From assembly GCF_000004195.4 (NCBI RefSeq), contig NC_030677.2:115035036-115099035 (forward strand): a DNA stretch of 64,000 bases. Direction: 5' to 3'. Of this stretch, positions 50,515 to 61,902 are shown piece after piece. This DNA is from Xenopus tropicalis. Taxonomy: Eukaryota > Chordata > Amphibia > Anura > Pipidae. The position numbers and the translations under genes were made by a program. The notes beneath the pieces are model-generated. The model was not told the DNA's origin. It did not search any database and was given only the letters and a program-made list of their open reading frames with translations. How positions within the stretch are numbered: the first letter of the stretch is position 1; the number at the start of each line of letters is the position of its first letter.

Positions 50515-51345
50515 AACTTAAACATATGTTGGTTAGAGAATATGTACCAGTCCTTGTCTAAATAGCCATAGTTTTCATACCTTTTCAAATTTGCATATAT
50601 TTTTAAATATTGCAGAGGTTTTTCCATCTCTATTGTTCACCATAGTTTTTTTGTGTATCTCCTGCGTTATTGGAGGCATCCCTTTCCATTTTTTTGCTCA
50701 TGTTCATTATATTTGAGTTGTTCTAGTTTGTGTAACAGAAGGGCCAGTCATGGATCTGGTGTTATATCAGTGGTTAAAGTTTCATAATTCAAAATATTTT
50801 TGTCCACAGTTGTTTGATCAAGGGGCAGGTCCACCACATATGTATTTCATCTGATACTACTCCACAGCCTCGTGGGCATAGGTTTATTGTGTGGAACCAT
50901 TTGGAGAGCTTTTTAGGAGTGTAATACCAATCATAATACAGTTTATAAGCATTTTCTTTTATGCGAGTGTTAATGGAAGATGTTGCCATAAATCTGTGTA
51001 TTTTGCCCCATTCCTCATCATTCAGCTGTTCACCCAGTCTTTGTTCCCATTTAATTATTGCTTTAGTTTTCTTCTCTGGATTATTGGTATAGAAGAAGTT
51101 CTGAGTATATCCAGTTGATTTTATGTTTGAGTAATGGTTTGCTCCAGAGATGTTCTTATTGGGAGAGATTTGGGTAGGAATATTTTAATTTCTGGGTTGT
51201 AAAGTGTTTAATTTGCTGGTATCTATAATGCTCTTTGGGGGGTACACTCCCATGTGAGGGGTTTTGTATTGTGATATATGTCCTGAATAGTGCAACAGTT
51301 CTGGGCAGTCCACCATGAATAAGATGAGGATCGTAAACCAGTTGG
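50515..51345 (-). mobile_element. Tx1/L1-like LINE, 3' end of ORF2 plus UTR, decayed
   Basis: Minus-strand frames encode the C-terminal end of an L1-clade ORF2: KWEQRLGEQLNDEEWGKI, then NAYKLYYDWYYTPKKL, and CPRGCGVVSDEIHMWWTCP, the CC-H-C-like motif that follows L1 reverse transcriptases. At least one frameshift and stop separate this from the upstream part (LIHGGLPRTVALFRTYI). 5' truncated by, or next to, a MITE at 51345. Confidence 0.75.
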
Positions 51346-51630
51346 GAAAGCCGGATTATGAATAGGGGATCTTTCTGTAATTTGGATCTCCATACTTTGT
51401 CTGCAAAAAACATTTAGACATTAAATAACCCCAATAGGATTGTTTTGCCACCAATATGGGTCCTTGCAGCTTAGTTATCATCCACACAGTTTTATTATTA
51501 AAGAGAAAAAGGAAATCATTTATAAAAAATACAATTATTTGCTTAGAAAAGATACTATGGGAGATGGCTTTTCTGTAATTTGAAGCTTTCTGGATAACTG
51601 GTTTCTAGATACGTGATCATATACTTGTAT
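51340..51630. mobile_element. MITE, TACAGGTATGGGATC family
   Basis: GGGGATCTTTCTGTAATTTG through GGGAGATGGCTTTTCTGTAA and GATCATATACTTGTA. Confidence 0.75.
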
Positions 51631-52229
51631 ATTTAAGAGTCAAGACTTTACAGCCTCCCCACAACTAAAAGCACTAGCACAGTAGCATTTTAGCTATCCT
51701 CATTGTGAGCAGTGCAGGACCTAGGTGTTTCAGTGCTTAATTTGGACAAGTAAAAAAAATAGCTGGCAAAACACCCATAATCTTACTATTTGCCATTGTA
51801 TAAAGGTTAAGTAGACCAACAAATTTTCTAGAATGTTTATAATAATTTTAGAGCACATAGTGTTACATAGTTAGTTTCAAAGACTGGGTACCTGTTTAGC
51901 AGGTGAGTAGCTACGAAGCTACAGGTATTAATACTTCTAGAAGAATTTTAATTCAGGGGCTGGTCCAATTACTGTTTTATTAGGTGGCAGTTTTCCCCTA
52001 CTAAGGCCTTATGCTCGATCCAGCAGAAGTTATGAAGCATTTACTTGAGTAAAAGGTTCTACCTGATGAATGTCTTTTTTTAAATTCCCATCTGCTACTG
52101 TATGTAACAGTGGAAAAACTGTATGCCAACTGGGCCTGATGTCACAGAACATTTGTAACTCCAATAAAGGACAAGCCTAATTCAACGGGGGGGGGGGGGT
52201 GTTCCAATATTTCATTTGTCTAAGAATGT

Positions 52230-52697
52230 ACATGAAAGGTAAAAACTAAGTAAGCTTTATCAGAAAGGTCTATGGAAATACAGCCATAAGCACTGCACTG
52301 AGTTCTTTGTCAAAAGATTTGTTGTGTCTGTTTTCCTCTGCCAGAGACATGCAGCTCTCTCCTCTCTCTCCCCTCTCCTGATCCCCCCTCCCTCAAGAAT
52401 GCTAAGAACTCCCCCCCCCCTTTTAGGAATGTGGATCTGAGCCAATCAGCAGGAAGCTTCCTCATAGTCTTACAAACTGTGCATCTACATTGGTCTTGCT
52501 CTTGGTGCAGGAGTGAGGCATTATGGGAACTTTCTTTACAGAGCTCAGCATTTTTTTTTCCTATGAGGTTTCTGATCATCTGAACGGGAGAAATATGAGG
52601 AGAAGTAGGGGCACTATTGAGGGAACTGAAGGTATCCCTGCAGTTTGAGATTAACTCTTTATTATTATTATTAACTCTTTACTATATTCTCCTTTAA
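52230..52697. mobile_element. T2-type MITE (left end eroded)
   Basis: GAAAGGTAAAAACTAAGTAA, AGAAAGGTCTATGGAAATAC, ending TATTCTCCTTTAA. Same family as 40355. Confidence 0.75.
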
Positions 52698-55600
52698 ATG
52701 ATAAGGAAAATCCCAATAGAATTTTTAGATTTTACTCTACTATGCGTAAATGAATCTATACTAGGGATACCTGGGATAGGTAAGTGAACTAGCACCACCC
52801 CAGGAAAAATATAGCCATTGGATTCACTGGGGGAGCTGACAGTGAATGGGCTTACCCTGTTCTTTGATTTACATTCATTGACAAAGGACAACAGGAATAT
52901 CATTTTATTTTTATAAAGTTTATTTTCTTTAAGAAGAATAAAAAAAAAACGTAAAGGCTCCTCATGAAATACAACATCATTTGTTGTCATCCAGCAATTA
53001 TGCAGAATTGTATCATTTTTTTTCTTCCTAGGAAGAGGTACATATTATTTAGGCCTTTCTGTGTGCAAGAATGCTGGCCATTCTAAGAATCCAATAACAA
53101 GTGTATGCCAAAATCAACCAAATTCCATGATACCAATACTTTTTTCATTTGCAAGGTTATTTTTTTTTTTTAAACAAAGCTGCCAGGCTTAGCAAGCAGA
53201 TTCCCACAGACATTTCATGAATTGCAATATCAAATCAAGCATAGAACTTTCATTGCTCTAAGGGAAATGCTGACCGTTGCAAAAAAAAAAAAAAAAAAAA
53301 AAAACCCTTTTCCACAATATATATTGAACAGACATCTCATGTACATCCCCCTTGTTGGATTGCCTCAAGTGATGCAAATATTTTATAATAAAAATCTGCA
53401 AAAGCAGAAAGGTATTATGATTCCTCATACAAAAGCCATAAATAATTTGTGTAGATGTGTGAATTATATAGAATTATTTAATTATTCATCTAAAAGCAAT
53501 ATGTGTCTATGAGGGAAGAGTATGAATAATAAATACAAGAAATATTCCATTCTACATTTAAGTTGTGAATTACCTTAAAATGAAATTACAGTATAATAAA
53601 AAAAAGATTGTTATAAAATCAATGTTAATTCATCAGATATGATTTAAAATAATATTAACTAAGGTACTTAGAGATTTTTTTTGCAGTTTAATTGTTCTTG
53701 ATTGATTATCAGTGTCTAATGGACAGTCAACTTAAAACAAAATGAAATTTAAAAAAAGTAACTGACACAATTATGAAAGCTAATAAAGGGGTAAGTACAT
53801 CAGAATGTACTGGACAGCACTGAAAAGAGAAAATGCTACAAATACTATATAAATATGTATATGTTAATAAATAGCCCAAATATCAATAAAGTTAAAGTTA
53901 GGTAACACTGCAGCAAAGACAAACAGATTTTGCCTATGTTAGGTACCAATTAACTGTTTCAAGTTATAAAAGATCAATTGGGCCTGTGGTACACGTTATG
54001 TTATTTGGATGCTAAAGCAGTCAAAATAATCTTCCCCACAAGAATGGGAAATGTTAGCTGACCATGGGCTTTAGATTGCAAAAGATATATGGCTTACTGC
54101 TTGTAACTTCTATGCCTAGTCATACTGTACTCTCATACAATAGCCACATGTCAGATTATGCCTGTTCTTTGCATTGTTACACCTGTTCTTTGCATTGAAG
54201 GTGAAGTGTATTCCTTTTTGTGTCCCTGCGTTCTTGTTGCAAATTTTTCATAATAAAGAAGAGGTAGAAAGTGTTCAAACTAGACAATAGGGCTAAGTGC
54301 AGTTGTGGCCCCCATAGTTCCCCTGCATATAACCACTTTTAGTAAGGGTACTTGCATTAAAATGCACTCCTTGCACTTCTGTATTGTTGCACTTAGTGGC
54401 ACTCAGTCCTTTGCTACAGTCCAGCAAACCCTCAACTCCCTGCGTCAGTCACTGTACTTGAGTTGTGAATTAGGGGCACATGTCCCTTGCATGCAGAACA
54501 CTGGAAATGACCTATGGCAGACTTCGAGAATATTCTGTGCAACAGCTTCCATTTTGTGACAAAGTGCACACAGTTGCATTCATTTTGGCGGTTTGGACTC
54601 AGCACAACTGCATCAAGTGCATTTCCCTTTTGCAACTGCCATAAAGCCAAAATTCTGGCAAAAAATGCTGCATTGTGGGGAAAAAAACATGGGCATTGCA
54701 CTTGAAATTGCACTTTGCTTACTGTACTTGCGGATATATATGCACCTTGTGGATTTACTGATGTGATATTACTTTCATTCAGAGTAATCTGAGACCCCTA
54801 GTGGTGTAAAATACCATTTTAGCGCCAAATTTTTATTATTATGTGCTGAGTAATAGCTGTTGGAGTTCTTAAGCTTCACAGCGCTAGTATAACTACACAC
54901 AGGAAAGTCCCATGAAAACCTGCGTAAATAGTAATATTGCACAATTGTAACAGTACCTACCCCTGGTGGTCTAGTGGGACGGCGAAGAAGCCCTCCGTCT
55001 TCCTGGCAGGGATGCCTGCCGTCTTCTGGTTTAGCCGTGCATATTTAGAAACATATGCAGCAACTTTATAAATAAGCAATTAATTTTAAAACAAAGGAGT
55101 TTTTTTGGACATATTACACTATATTTACATATTTTTTAGTATGTGAAAGAATGCCACCACATAGTCAGAAATATAATATTTATAAATAAGCCCCCTAAGA
55201 TTTGTTAAAGAGGCAGATTCAGGTAAATATAAGTCATGACTTTTACAAGACATAGGCTAGTCCACGGGGGAGCAAAAAGGTTAGGCATTCTGACTATACT
55301 GAGCATGAATGAGTGCCAATCAGCACTAGGGCTGCGTGCAAAAAGACAAGTAAAATAGCGGTACAGCACTCTGTTTTTTTCATGGGCTGTTTTCCCTGGG
55401 TGCAGTTTTTTCCTTTAAAGTGACAGTAACACATTCCAACATGTCACTATGCCAACATAAACCCTGGTGTCTTTTTTGTTTTCTACTTTTGTGAATTCCC
55501 CCCATAGAGGAGATTTCAACTACCTATAGCCTCCTCTGGCTTTATATTTAGGCCCAACCTTACCCAGGGCCCCATATCTAATGCCAGCCCTGCACAGCGC

Positions 55601-56400
55601 AGCACCAAGACATCAACTTCAGGTCTTATTCAGTATTCATATAAAGAACAATCCCACTACGACACATATATCGCTATGTGCTTGCTTTTGGCAGAACTGT
55701 GTGCATGTCTAATGAGCAGAGATGGCAAATTAATTTGCAATATAAATATTTAATTGTAATCAACAAATATTAATGGCAAATCTCTTGGCAGTAGAAGAGG
55801 ATGCAATGTATTTAGCAAGCTGAGGGGTAATAAGGACTCAACTGGGAACAAAAAAAGGCAGAGTATCCATAAGGTATCCAATTGATAAAAAAATATTCTG
55901 TACCCAAAAATAAAATGACAAAAAGCCTTTATTATACCACATTGAACTAATAATCATATAATTGTGTTGGGTTTACTCATGTTAGTAGAAGATGATGATC
56001 TGAAGAGAAGTCCAAACAGTTGACAAGATGATTTGAAGAGGACATCTATAAGCACCAACTGAGAGTGCACTTGCAGATGGAAGAGGAAGACCCATGAAGT
56101 ACCATGAGTGGCACCCAAGTAGTTGGAAGATGTCGATGAGTTGAGGAGAAGTTCTATCAATTAGTTAGGAGTTCTATTAGTTCCATTTGGTAGCATTTCA
56201 TAGATGAAGAAGCACCAACTGGTGTTGTTGCTGTTGGCATTTTAAAGACAAAGCTCCTTGGCAAAACATCGTCCTGGGTGCTGGATATTGGCACCCACAG
56301 CTTCTTCCTTCACTGAAGAGCGCCCTTCTGTATAGATTTTTCTATAAAAATATAAGAAGCTGTGGTGAAAAAACTGTGAATTAAAATCATGGGGTCGCTT
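52698..56400. other. Gene-free sequence left of the kinase region
   Basis: Unique AT-rich sequence with a partial T2-like end near 55417. No exon supported. Confidence 0.4.
53281..53304. repeat. A24 homopolymer
   Basis: Uninterrupted A run; no SINE body recognised next to it. Confidence 0.95.
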
Positions 56401-56402
56401 AC

Positions 56403-56460
56403 CTTTCTTGGTAGACTTGTTCCTTAGTGCCTGCAGGTGCTCATTCATTTCAGCTCTCAT
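56403..56460 (-). CDS. Possible first coding exon of a kinase-family copy
   Basis: ATG at 56460 opens 19 codons (MRAEMNEHLQALRNKSTKK) plus one base before a strong donor (AAAG|GTAAGC). Exit phase 1 equals the entry phase of the acidic exon at 61903 on the other strand, and the exon sits just beyond the end of the minus-strand kinase. It could be exon 1 of a further tandem copy running leftward, but I see no following exons, and the link is only phase and position. Confidence 0.25.
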
Positions 56461-57051
56461 GGCCGTTAGATTGCAACCCCGAAAAAACAGAAAGGTGGCT
56501 CAGCTCTCATAAAGTAGTGATTTACTGCTGGGATCTGGGAATGATCATTTCCAACAGGTAAAATCCATACAGACCCAACCAGAAAGAAACTCAACCATTT
56601 TATAGCCTAAACTGAATAACTTCCCCTAAACCACTCAGCAACACCTGATACATTGTTAAGTCTGGCAACACTGAATGGCACTTGTATGTAAGACCCCAGT
56701 CCCATCTGTACAATTCAGACTGTGTGTGTCAGCATTGGAGCTTAATATGATTACTGTCCCCTCTTCTACATTGTCTGATTTTTTTTTGCCAAGTTTTGAA
56801 AAAAAAACAAAGAAATATATATATATACAGTATATATATAGCAAACCATACTTACTGTCATAGTTTCTTGCGTCAACTTCAGCCTGTAATGTGCCAGGTC
56901 GGTTACACGTGGCCGTTCTCACACACTCAACCAGCATAATACTCAAAGTTCTGGAGTGCTTCATTGACAGAGGCTGGGATAGGCAATTTACTCTCGCCAG
57001 TAGTTATAACAAAGGTTTGCCTTAAGGTAGCCACACACGTGGCGATTTGCA

Positions 57052-57422
57052 CAGGGCCGGATTTCTGTTTTGGGCGCCCCGAGGCCGCCCCTGTCGGTCG
57101 CCCCCTCCCCACCCATGCGCATGCGCGAAAGCGCGACCCCCAGTGCACATGCGCGAAAGCGCGGCCCCCAGTGCGCATGCGCAAAAGCGCGGCCCCCCCA
57201 GTGCGCATGCGCAAAACGCGCCCCCGTGCCCATGCGCGAAAGCGACCCCATCAGTGCGCATGCGTTCCTTCAAACGCCCATACGGAGCAGTGGGGAGAGG
57301 TCCCGACTGCTCCGTATGGGAGCCAAATTTACATTTTTTTTTGCGGCGGGGCGGCATGCCGCCCCTAAACTTCTGCCGCCCTAGGCCCGGGCCTTTGTGG
57401 CCTCTCCACAAATCCGGGCCTG
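57052..57422. mobile_element. hAT MITE nested in the TTAA element
   Basis: Termini CAGGGCCGGATTT and AAATCCGGGCCTG with a perfect 8 bp target duplication GATTTGCA (57044-57051, 57423-57430). GC-rich interior with a roughly 30 bp tandem repeat. Confidence 0.85.
57113..57265. repeat. About 30 bp GC-rich tandem repeat with TGCGCATGCGC cores
   Basis: Six diverged units, each with a CATGCGC or GCGCATGCGC palindrome plus AAAGCGCGGCCCC-type spacer. The core matches the NRF1 consensus (YGCGCAYGCGCR). CpG density is far above the surroundings. Confidence 0.75.
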
Positions 57423-57707
57423 GATTTGCATTGGTTAAATCCGCCACTAACGTTCAGGGCTGAAACGGCAGATAAGGAGGTAGAAACAATAGGATTTCTA
57501 CCTCCTTCTGCCGATTCAGCCCTGACAGCAGATTTTGCTCAGGCGCCTTCTATGGCATCCAATCAAAATCTCTTAATCTGGCCGATCGGTGAGTCGACCG
57601 ATATCATAAGCCTCCTGCGATATCGGTCGACTTGCCATACATGCACCGAATATCGTACGAAACGAGGTTTCGTACGATATTATCGGTGCCTGTATGGCCA
57701 GCTTTAG

Positions 57708-58755
57708 AGTTGCTGTTGTTGCTGTTTTCATAAGAGGCATGATTGGTGGCGTCAAAGTTTTATTCAAGAGGCCATCGCAATTTGTGTTCTGTAATACAGG
57801 AGATAAAGCAAATTAATATAACAGAATGGTTATTGGGAGTATACACACTTACAATACTTGCTATAGAAGGAAAGCCATTGGTAATGGTGACACAATGATG
57901 CAGTTAGTGGAATTAAGGAGAGGAGGAGGAACATCACATGCTAGCATCTAGCCCAATGGTTCATAAATAGAATTTAGAAATTGGGTCATTATATGAGGGA
58001 TTTTGATGATGTGTGGGGGGGTCAATCAGAATCTACTGGAAGGTCATCTAGTCTAACTATAATCTAATAAATATAGAATGGATCTCTATTCACTAATTAT
58101 AATGGCACAATAGGTCAAATACAGTATTATATACATACGCAGAACAAAAGGTTTTTTTTCACTTCTTCAGCTCCATTTGATCCTAAGCGATTCTCAGGAT
58201 ATTTGGCCAAAAGCTACATAAAGAAAAAAATAGATGTTACTGGTACAGAACAAGGTTAATCAGTGTTAATGAACGCATGCTATTCCACAATGCATCCCCT
58301 GAACAATGTATTCTACAGATGAAGGAAAGAGCAAATATACATTTAAGAGAAAGCCATGAAAGTGACAGGAATGCTGTGTATATAACAAGCCCTTAACAGA
58401 GGGCTATAACATGATGATGTAGAGATTGAGACTTACTCTTTTTATTGTCATGTAGAAATCAGATGGGACAGTACATGGAATGATCGGCCTTTCATACTGG
58501 ATAATTCTAGACTGTTTATGCACTGTTTTTCCATCAAAAGGGAACTGTAAAAGTAGAAATAAACTTATCAGAAAACCTGGATTTTTTTTTTTTTTAATTC
58601 TGTTCATTTGATGAGTCAAACTTACCTTATGTATTACCATGTAAAAGAGCATCACCAGTCTACTCCTTTTCCATAGGGCTCCCTTTTAAATATCTCTGGA
58701 GCGACATAATTGGGTGTTCCAAGGAAGGATTTTGTTAAGTCTCCGACACCCATTC
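57708..58755 (-). pseudogene. AGC-type Ser/Thr kinase C-lobe and tail, broken
   Basis: Four minus-strand exons encode the C-terminal half of an AGC-family protein kinase. 58755-58626: activation segment [20 protein letters not shown] (APE motif), then YGKGVDW. 58544-58437: FPFDGKTVHK onward, 36 codons. 58213-58139: LLAKYPENRLGSNGAEEV, subdomain XI. 57788-57708: NTNCDGLLNKTLTPPIMPLM, the start of the AGC C-terminal tail. All junction phases are 0, which supports the model. In the first exon the frame stops right after VDW and resumes in another frame as MLFYMVIHK: about 13 bases covering subdomain IX (expected W-S-x-G) are missing. The tail exon is interrupted at 57707 by a TTAA-type transposon. 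No DFG/HRD or N-lobe exons follow upstream on this strand, where a hAT element starts at 58819. Beyond the transposon, LQNFEYYAG and a stop near 56933 resemble a hydrophobic motif, but in another frame. Closest family looks PKC/PKN-like; exact orthology unknown. Confidence 0.8.
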
Positions 58756-59513
58756 CTATAACAAACACATCAGTTTATTAGGCATTAACAAAGTGGTTCT
58801 GATTGTGGCCACGGTGAATAGAGATGTAGCGAACTGTTCGCCGGCGAACTAATTCGCGCGAACATCGGGTGTTCGCGAACGCGCAAGTTCGCGAACTTTC
58901 CGCGTATGTTCGCAATTTGGGTTCGCCGCGTTTTTTTTCGCTGCGTTTTTTCTCTGCGTTTTTTCTCAGCCTAAAAAAACGCCGCACAACCACACATGGG
59001 GGCATATTTATTAAAGTGTGGTAAAAATGGTGTTATTACACAGTAAATTACGCCGCCGTTCACAGTGTTTTGCGGCGTAAAATTTGGCGTACTTATGTAA
59101 TGGCGGTTCTTTCTGCGTTGCGTAAAACCGCCGAAAGCGTGAATGTAATTTAGCGCATGCACGTTCTATTACTTCTGTGTTTGTAATGTTGCGCAATTTT
59201 CTTCTATATTAACTGGTTTAGCTGATTTTTCAAGTTTTGTTTTTTTTACTTATTATGTTTCTAATTTGTGTTTGAGCTGTTTTATCTTAGTGCTTTATTA
59301 AAAGTATTTTGTAATTTTATTTTGTAAAATGTATGTATTATTATTTTTTTAAAAGGCTTCATGGACACACAACACAGTGTACGTACGGCGTTGCAGCCTG
59401 AACAAGCACTCACAGGGAGCACACGTATTATAATAAAAACAGTGGTTAATTATCAATACACAGACAGGGCCGCCATCAGAAATCAGTGGGCCCCTCACAA
59501 CAAAATGTTCTGG

Positions 59514-59800
59514 GCCCCCCTCCTCCCATGCCCCCAATGGCCCCTCCCCCAGTAACCCCTCCCATCAATACAAAGGACACCCCGTGTCCTCCCACATCCT
59601 TCAGCCCCCCCAGCATCATCCTGCTTTCTTCAGGGCCCTCCAAGCATCCTCCTGCTTCCTTCAGGCCCCCCCAGCATCCTCCAGCTCCCCCCAGCATCCT
59701 CTTGCTTCCCCCAGGGCCCCCCCCAGCATCCTCCAGCTCCCCCCAGCATCCTCTTGCTTCCACCAGGCATCCTCCAGTTCCCTGCACCAGCGTCCTCCTG
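59514..59800. repeat. C-rich minisatellite (CCCCAGCATCCTCC units)
   Basis: Tandem variants of CCCCCCAGCATCCTCCTGCT with CTTCAGGCCC spacers inside the Harbinger element. Open frames here are by-products. Confidence 0.8.
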
Positions 59801-59986
59801 CTTCGGGGAGTGATGCTGCCACACTTTCAAAAGTTTAAAGTCTTTAAAATAAAAAGATGAGACATGGGATATCATATTAATATTGTTTTATTCACAATAG
59901 TATGAATATATTTGTTTTTCTTTTTTTTAACGAAATGTAAAAATCTGTACAATTATTTAAAAAAAACAAACAAAAACAAACTATTT

Positions 59987-61203
59987 TTACAGCAGTTTTT
60001 CAACATCACTGCTGATTTTATCAAGCCGGGCCATAATGTTATGGCAGTCAGTATATGTTGAGTCGGTCTGAGTGCCCTCCTCTTTTGTTAACACAACTTT
60101 TGTTTGTGTAGCGCACTCAGACCGACTTGGCATCTCCTCATGGTATGGCGCTGGCTCAGGCTCTGGTTCTGGGTCTAACACCAGTGCCTCTGCGGCTGCG
60201 GGTGCCTCCTCCTCCTCCTCCGGCACGTCCACTGCTGCCACCTCCTCCTGCTGTTGCTGTGGCACTTCGTTAGCTCCTGCATGAGAAAGCTACATAAGTT
60301 TTTTTTTCTCCCTCCTTTGAAGGTATGCACAGGGTAGCAATTAGATCAGGAACATTAGTTTATAGGCTGCATAGATAGTGTGTTTCTAGCGAATGGGAAG
60401 AGACTCAGCTGTTATGCCCTGCCCATCGAGAGGAATGAAAGTTTTTGCTTGGGCGCCGTGGGAAAAGCCCATGCATAATTAGCGTTAAGGGCTTTATCGT
60501 GGGTTGAAGGTAGAATCCCTATTGTTTCTAGCTCCATGTCTGACAGTTCAGCCCTGAATGTCAGTGGAGGGAACAAACGATCGTTCCTGTCACAAATGGA
60601 CTCAGAAATTTTCACTATTACATGGTGTATGGCCACCTAGATATTCCAAAAAAAAATAAATAAAAAAAAATCAGATCTAATGGAAGGTTTGTGAGATGAC
60701 TAGGCCTCAGGGGAAAAAACAACAAAAAAAAAGACAATTATCAAAATCATGATTTTGAAATCCCTCATCTGACGGATGTGAACCAATGGGAGTTTAGCCA
60801 AAAAGATGCGCGCAGAGCAAACTGCTACGATTAACATAAATGTTAGTGGCGTCCAACTACAGAGTTTACTTTTGGCCCTTAAGTGCAAACAGAAGCATTC
60901 ATTTAAATAAAAAACAAGTTTCGCATTCTCGTACTCACCATTTTGCTCCTCCAAACTGCGCTGGATGGAGCTGACGAGGTCAGGATTCCTCCTTTTGATG
61001 TCAGACCACACCCTCTGGATGATGTTAAGTGGCATTCTGATTGCGAACTTATTAATAAGCCGTCTCCGCAGCCTCATCATGATGGAGCGTTTGCGCCTTT
61101 GAATGCCAGGCGTGCCAAGCGGCAGGCTATCATACCTGTGCATTATGAGGTATTTAATGAAATACCTCAGCTGACCCCTGTTGAAAGTTGACACACCAGC
61201 CAT
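59987..61203 (-). CDS. Harbinger-type Myb/SANT-like DNA-binding protein, two exons, intact
   Basis: Exon 1 is 61203-60939 (88 codons plus one base; donor AATG|GTGAGT). Exon 2 is 60276-59987 (acceptor CATGCAG; phase agrees), giving about 184 residues with no stop. Residues 1-88 are very basic (RRKRSIMMRLRRRLINKF) and end in a helical segment IIQRVWSDIKRRNPDLV resembling the third helix of Myb/SANT-like (trihelix) proteins of Harbinger elements. Residues 90-184 are acidic and Pro/Glu-rich, with CATQTK and EGTQTD repeats, and end in a short coiled-coil-like helix MARLDKISSDVEKLL. Such proteins bind element ends and carry the transposase to the nucleus. Family assignment rests on context plus the short helix motif. 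Confidence 0.55.
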
Positions 61204-61902
61204 GTTCTTGTAAGTGTGGCTTAGGCTTCTTGTCTGTACTCTGCTGCCTCTTTGCCAGATGCGTGTATGTTGCGGTGTTGCGCGTCACGTGGTCGGCCGG
61301 GTGCGCGTAAAATATTACGAAAAAACGGCGTAAATCATTTTACGCGCTTTAATAAAATGCCCCATGGCGTTTTTCAGCCTAGTACTGGTGTAAGCAAATC
61401 CCGTTTCCATGGTGCCAATAGCGCGAAATAGCAAAAAACGCCGCGTATTTCCGCTAGGTCTGCACGTTTTTATGCAACGCTTTTTCAACAAAGTATTTTT
61501 TAGAGAAATTTTTGCCCTTGATCCCCCTGCTGCATGCCCCTGTCCAGGTCGTGGCACCCTTTAAACAAATTTAAAATCAGTTTTCTGGCCAGAAATGGCT
61601 TTTCTAGGTTTTAAAGTTCGCCTTCCCATTGAAGTCTATGGGGTTCGCAAAGTTTGCGAATATTCGCGCTTTTTGGCGTAAGTTCGCGAACGCATTCGCG
61701 AACTTTTTTTTTTAGGTTCGCTACATCCCTAACGGTGAATGCAGCCCAAGCTTATGTTTTCTATTTGTAGCTACATGTAAGTGTAAAACTATAATCAAAT
61801 AAATATAATGTACAAACACATGTATGCCCACAGGCCTATCCCACAAACTTTGGGGGCAAGCACAATTCTGGACAGTCATATAATTTTGTTTGAATTTTTC
61901 AG

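Larger units (their letters stand above)
57022..57707. mobile_element. TTAA-flanked (Kolobok/T2-like) MITE inserted in a kinase exon
   Basis: Ends TTAAGGTAGCCACACACG and CTGTATGGCCAGCTTTA match the frog GGCCATACACG-type termini with a TTAA target; the right copy has decayed to TTAG. The right part contains a perfect hairpin around ATCGTACGAAAC. It interrupts the kinase tail exon and itself contains a nested hAT element. Confidence 0.65.
58999..61363. mobile_element. Harbinger-like element with a Myb-like gene, no transposase seen
   Basis: Inverted termini GGGGCATATTTATTAAAG and GGGGCATTTTATTAAAGC, flanked by a 3 bp duplication ATG (58996-58998, 61364-61366), fit PIF/Harbinger. Inside are a two-exon Myb-like ORF on the minus strand and a C-rich tandem block (59514-59800). 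Harbinger elements normally carry a transposase and a Myb-like protein; no transposase frame is visible. Confidence 0.7.
58819..61731. mobile_element. hAT element carrying a nested Harbinger element
   Basis: Termini TAGAGATGTAGCGAAC (left) and the complement of TAGGGATGTAGCGAAC (right), flanked by a perfect 8 bp target duplication ACGGTGAA (58811-58818 and 61732-61739): hAT superfamily. The hAT's own sequence (58819-58998 and 61364-61731) is non-coding and full of TTCGCGAA-type motifs, so it is a non-autonomous copy. It lies immediately upstream of the minus-strand kinase exons. Confidence 0.85.

Noticed and set aside
55954..56160. 68-codon Ser/Leu-rich minus-strand frame near the kinase region
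   Set aside because: No splice phase match to the neighbouring exon and no domain.
56964..57463. Several long overlapping frames on both strands (Arg/Cys/Ala-rich)
   Set aside because: GC-rich tandem repeat of a hAT MITE; open in many frames because stop codons are AT-rich.
59476..59875. Pro/Gly-rich frames on both strands
   Set aside because: C-rich minisatellite; no domain, all frames open.
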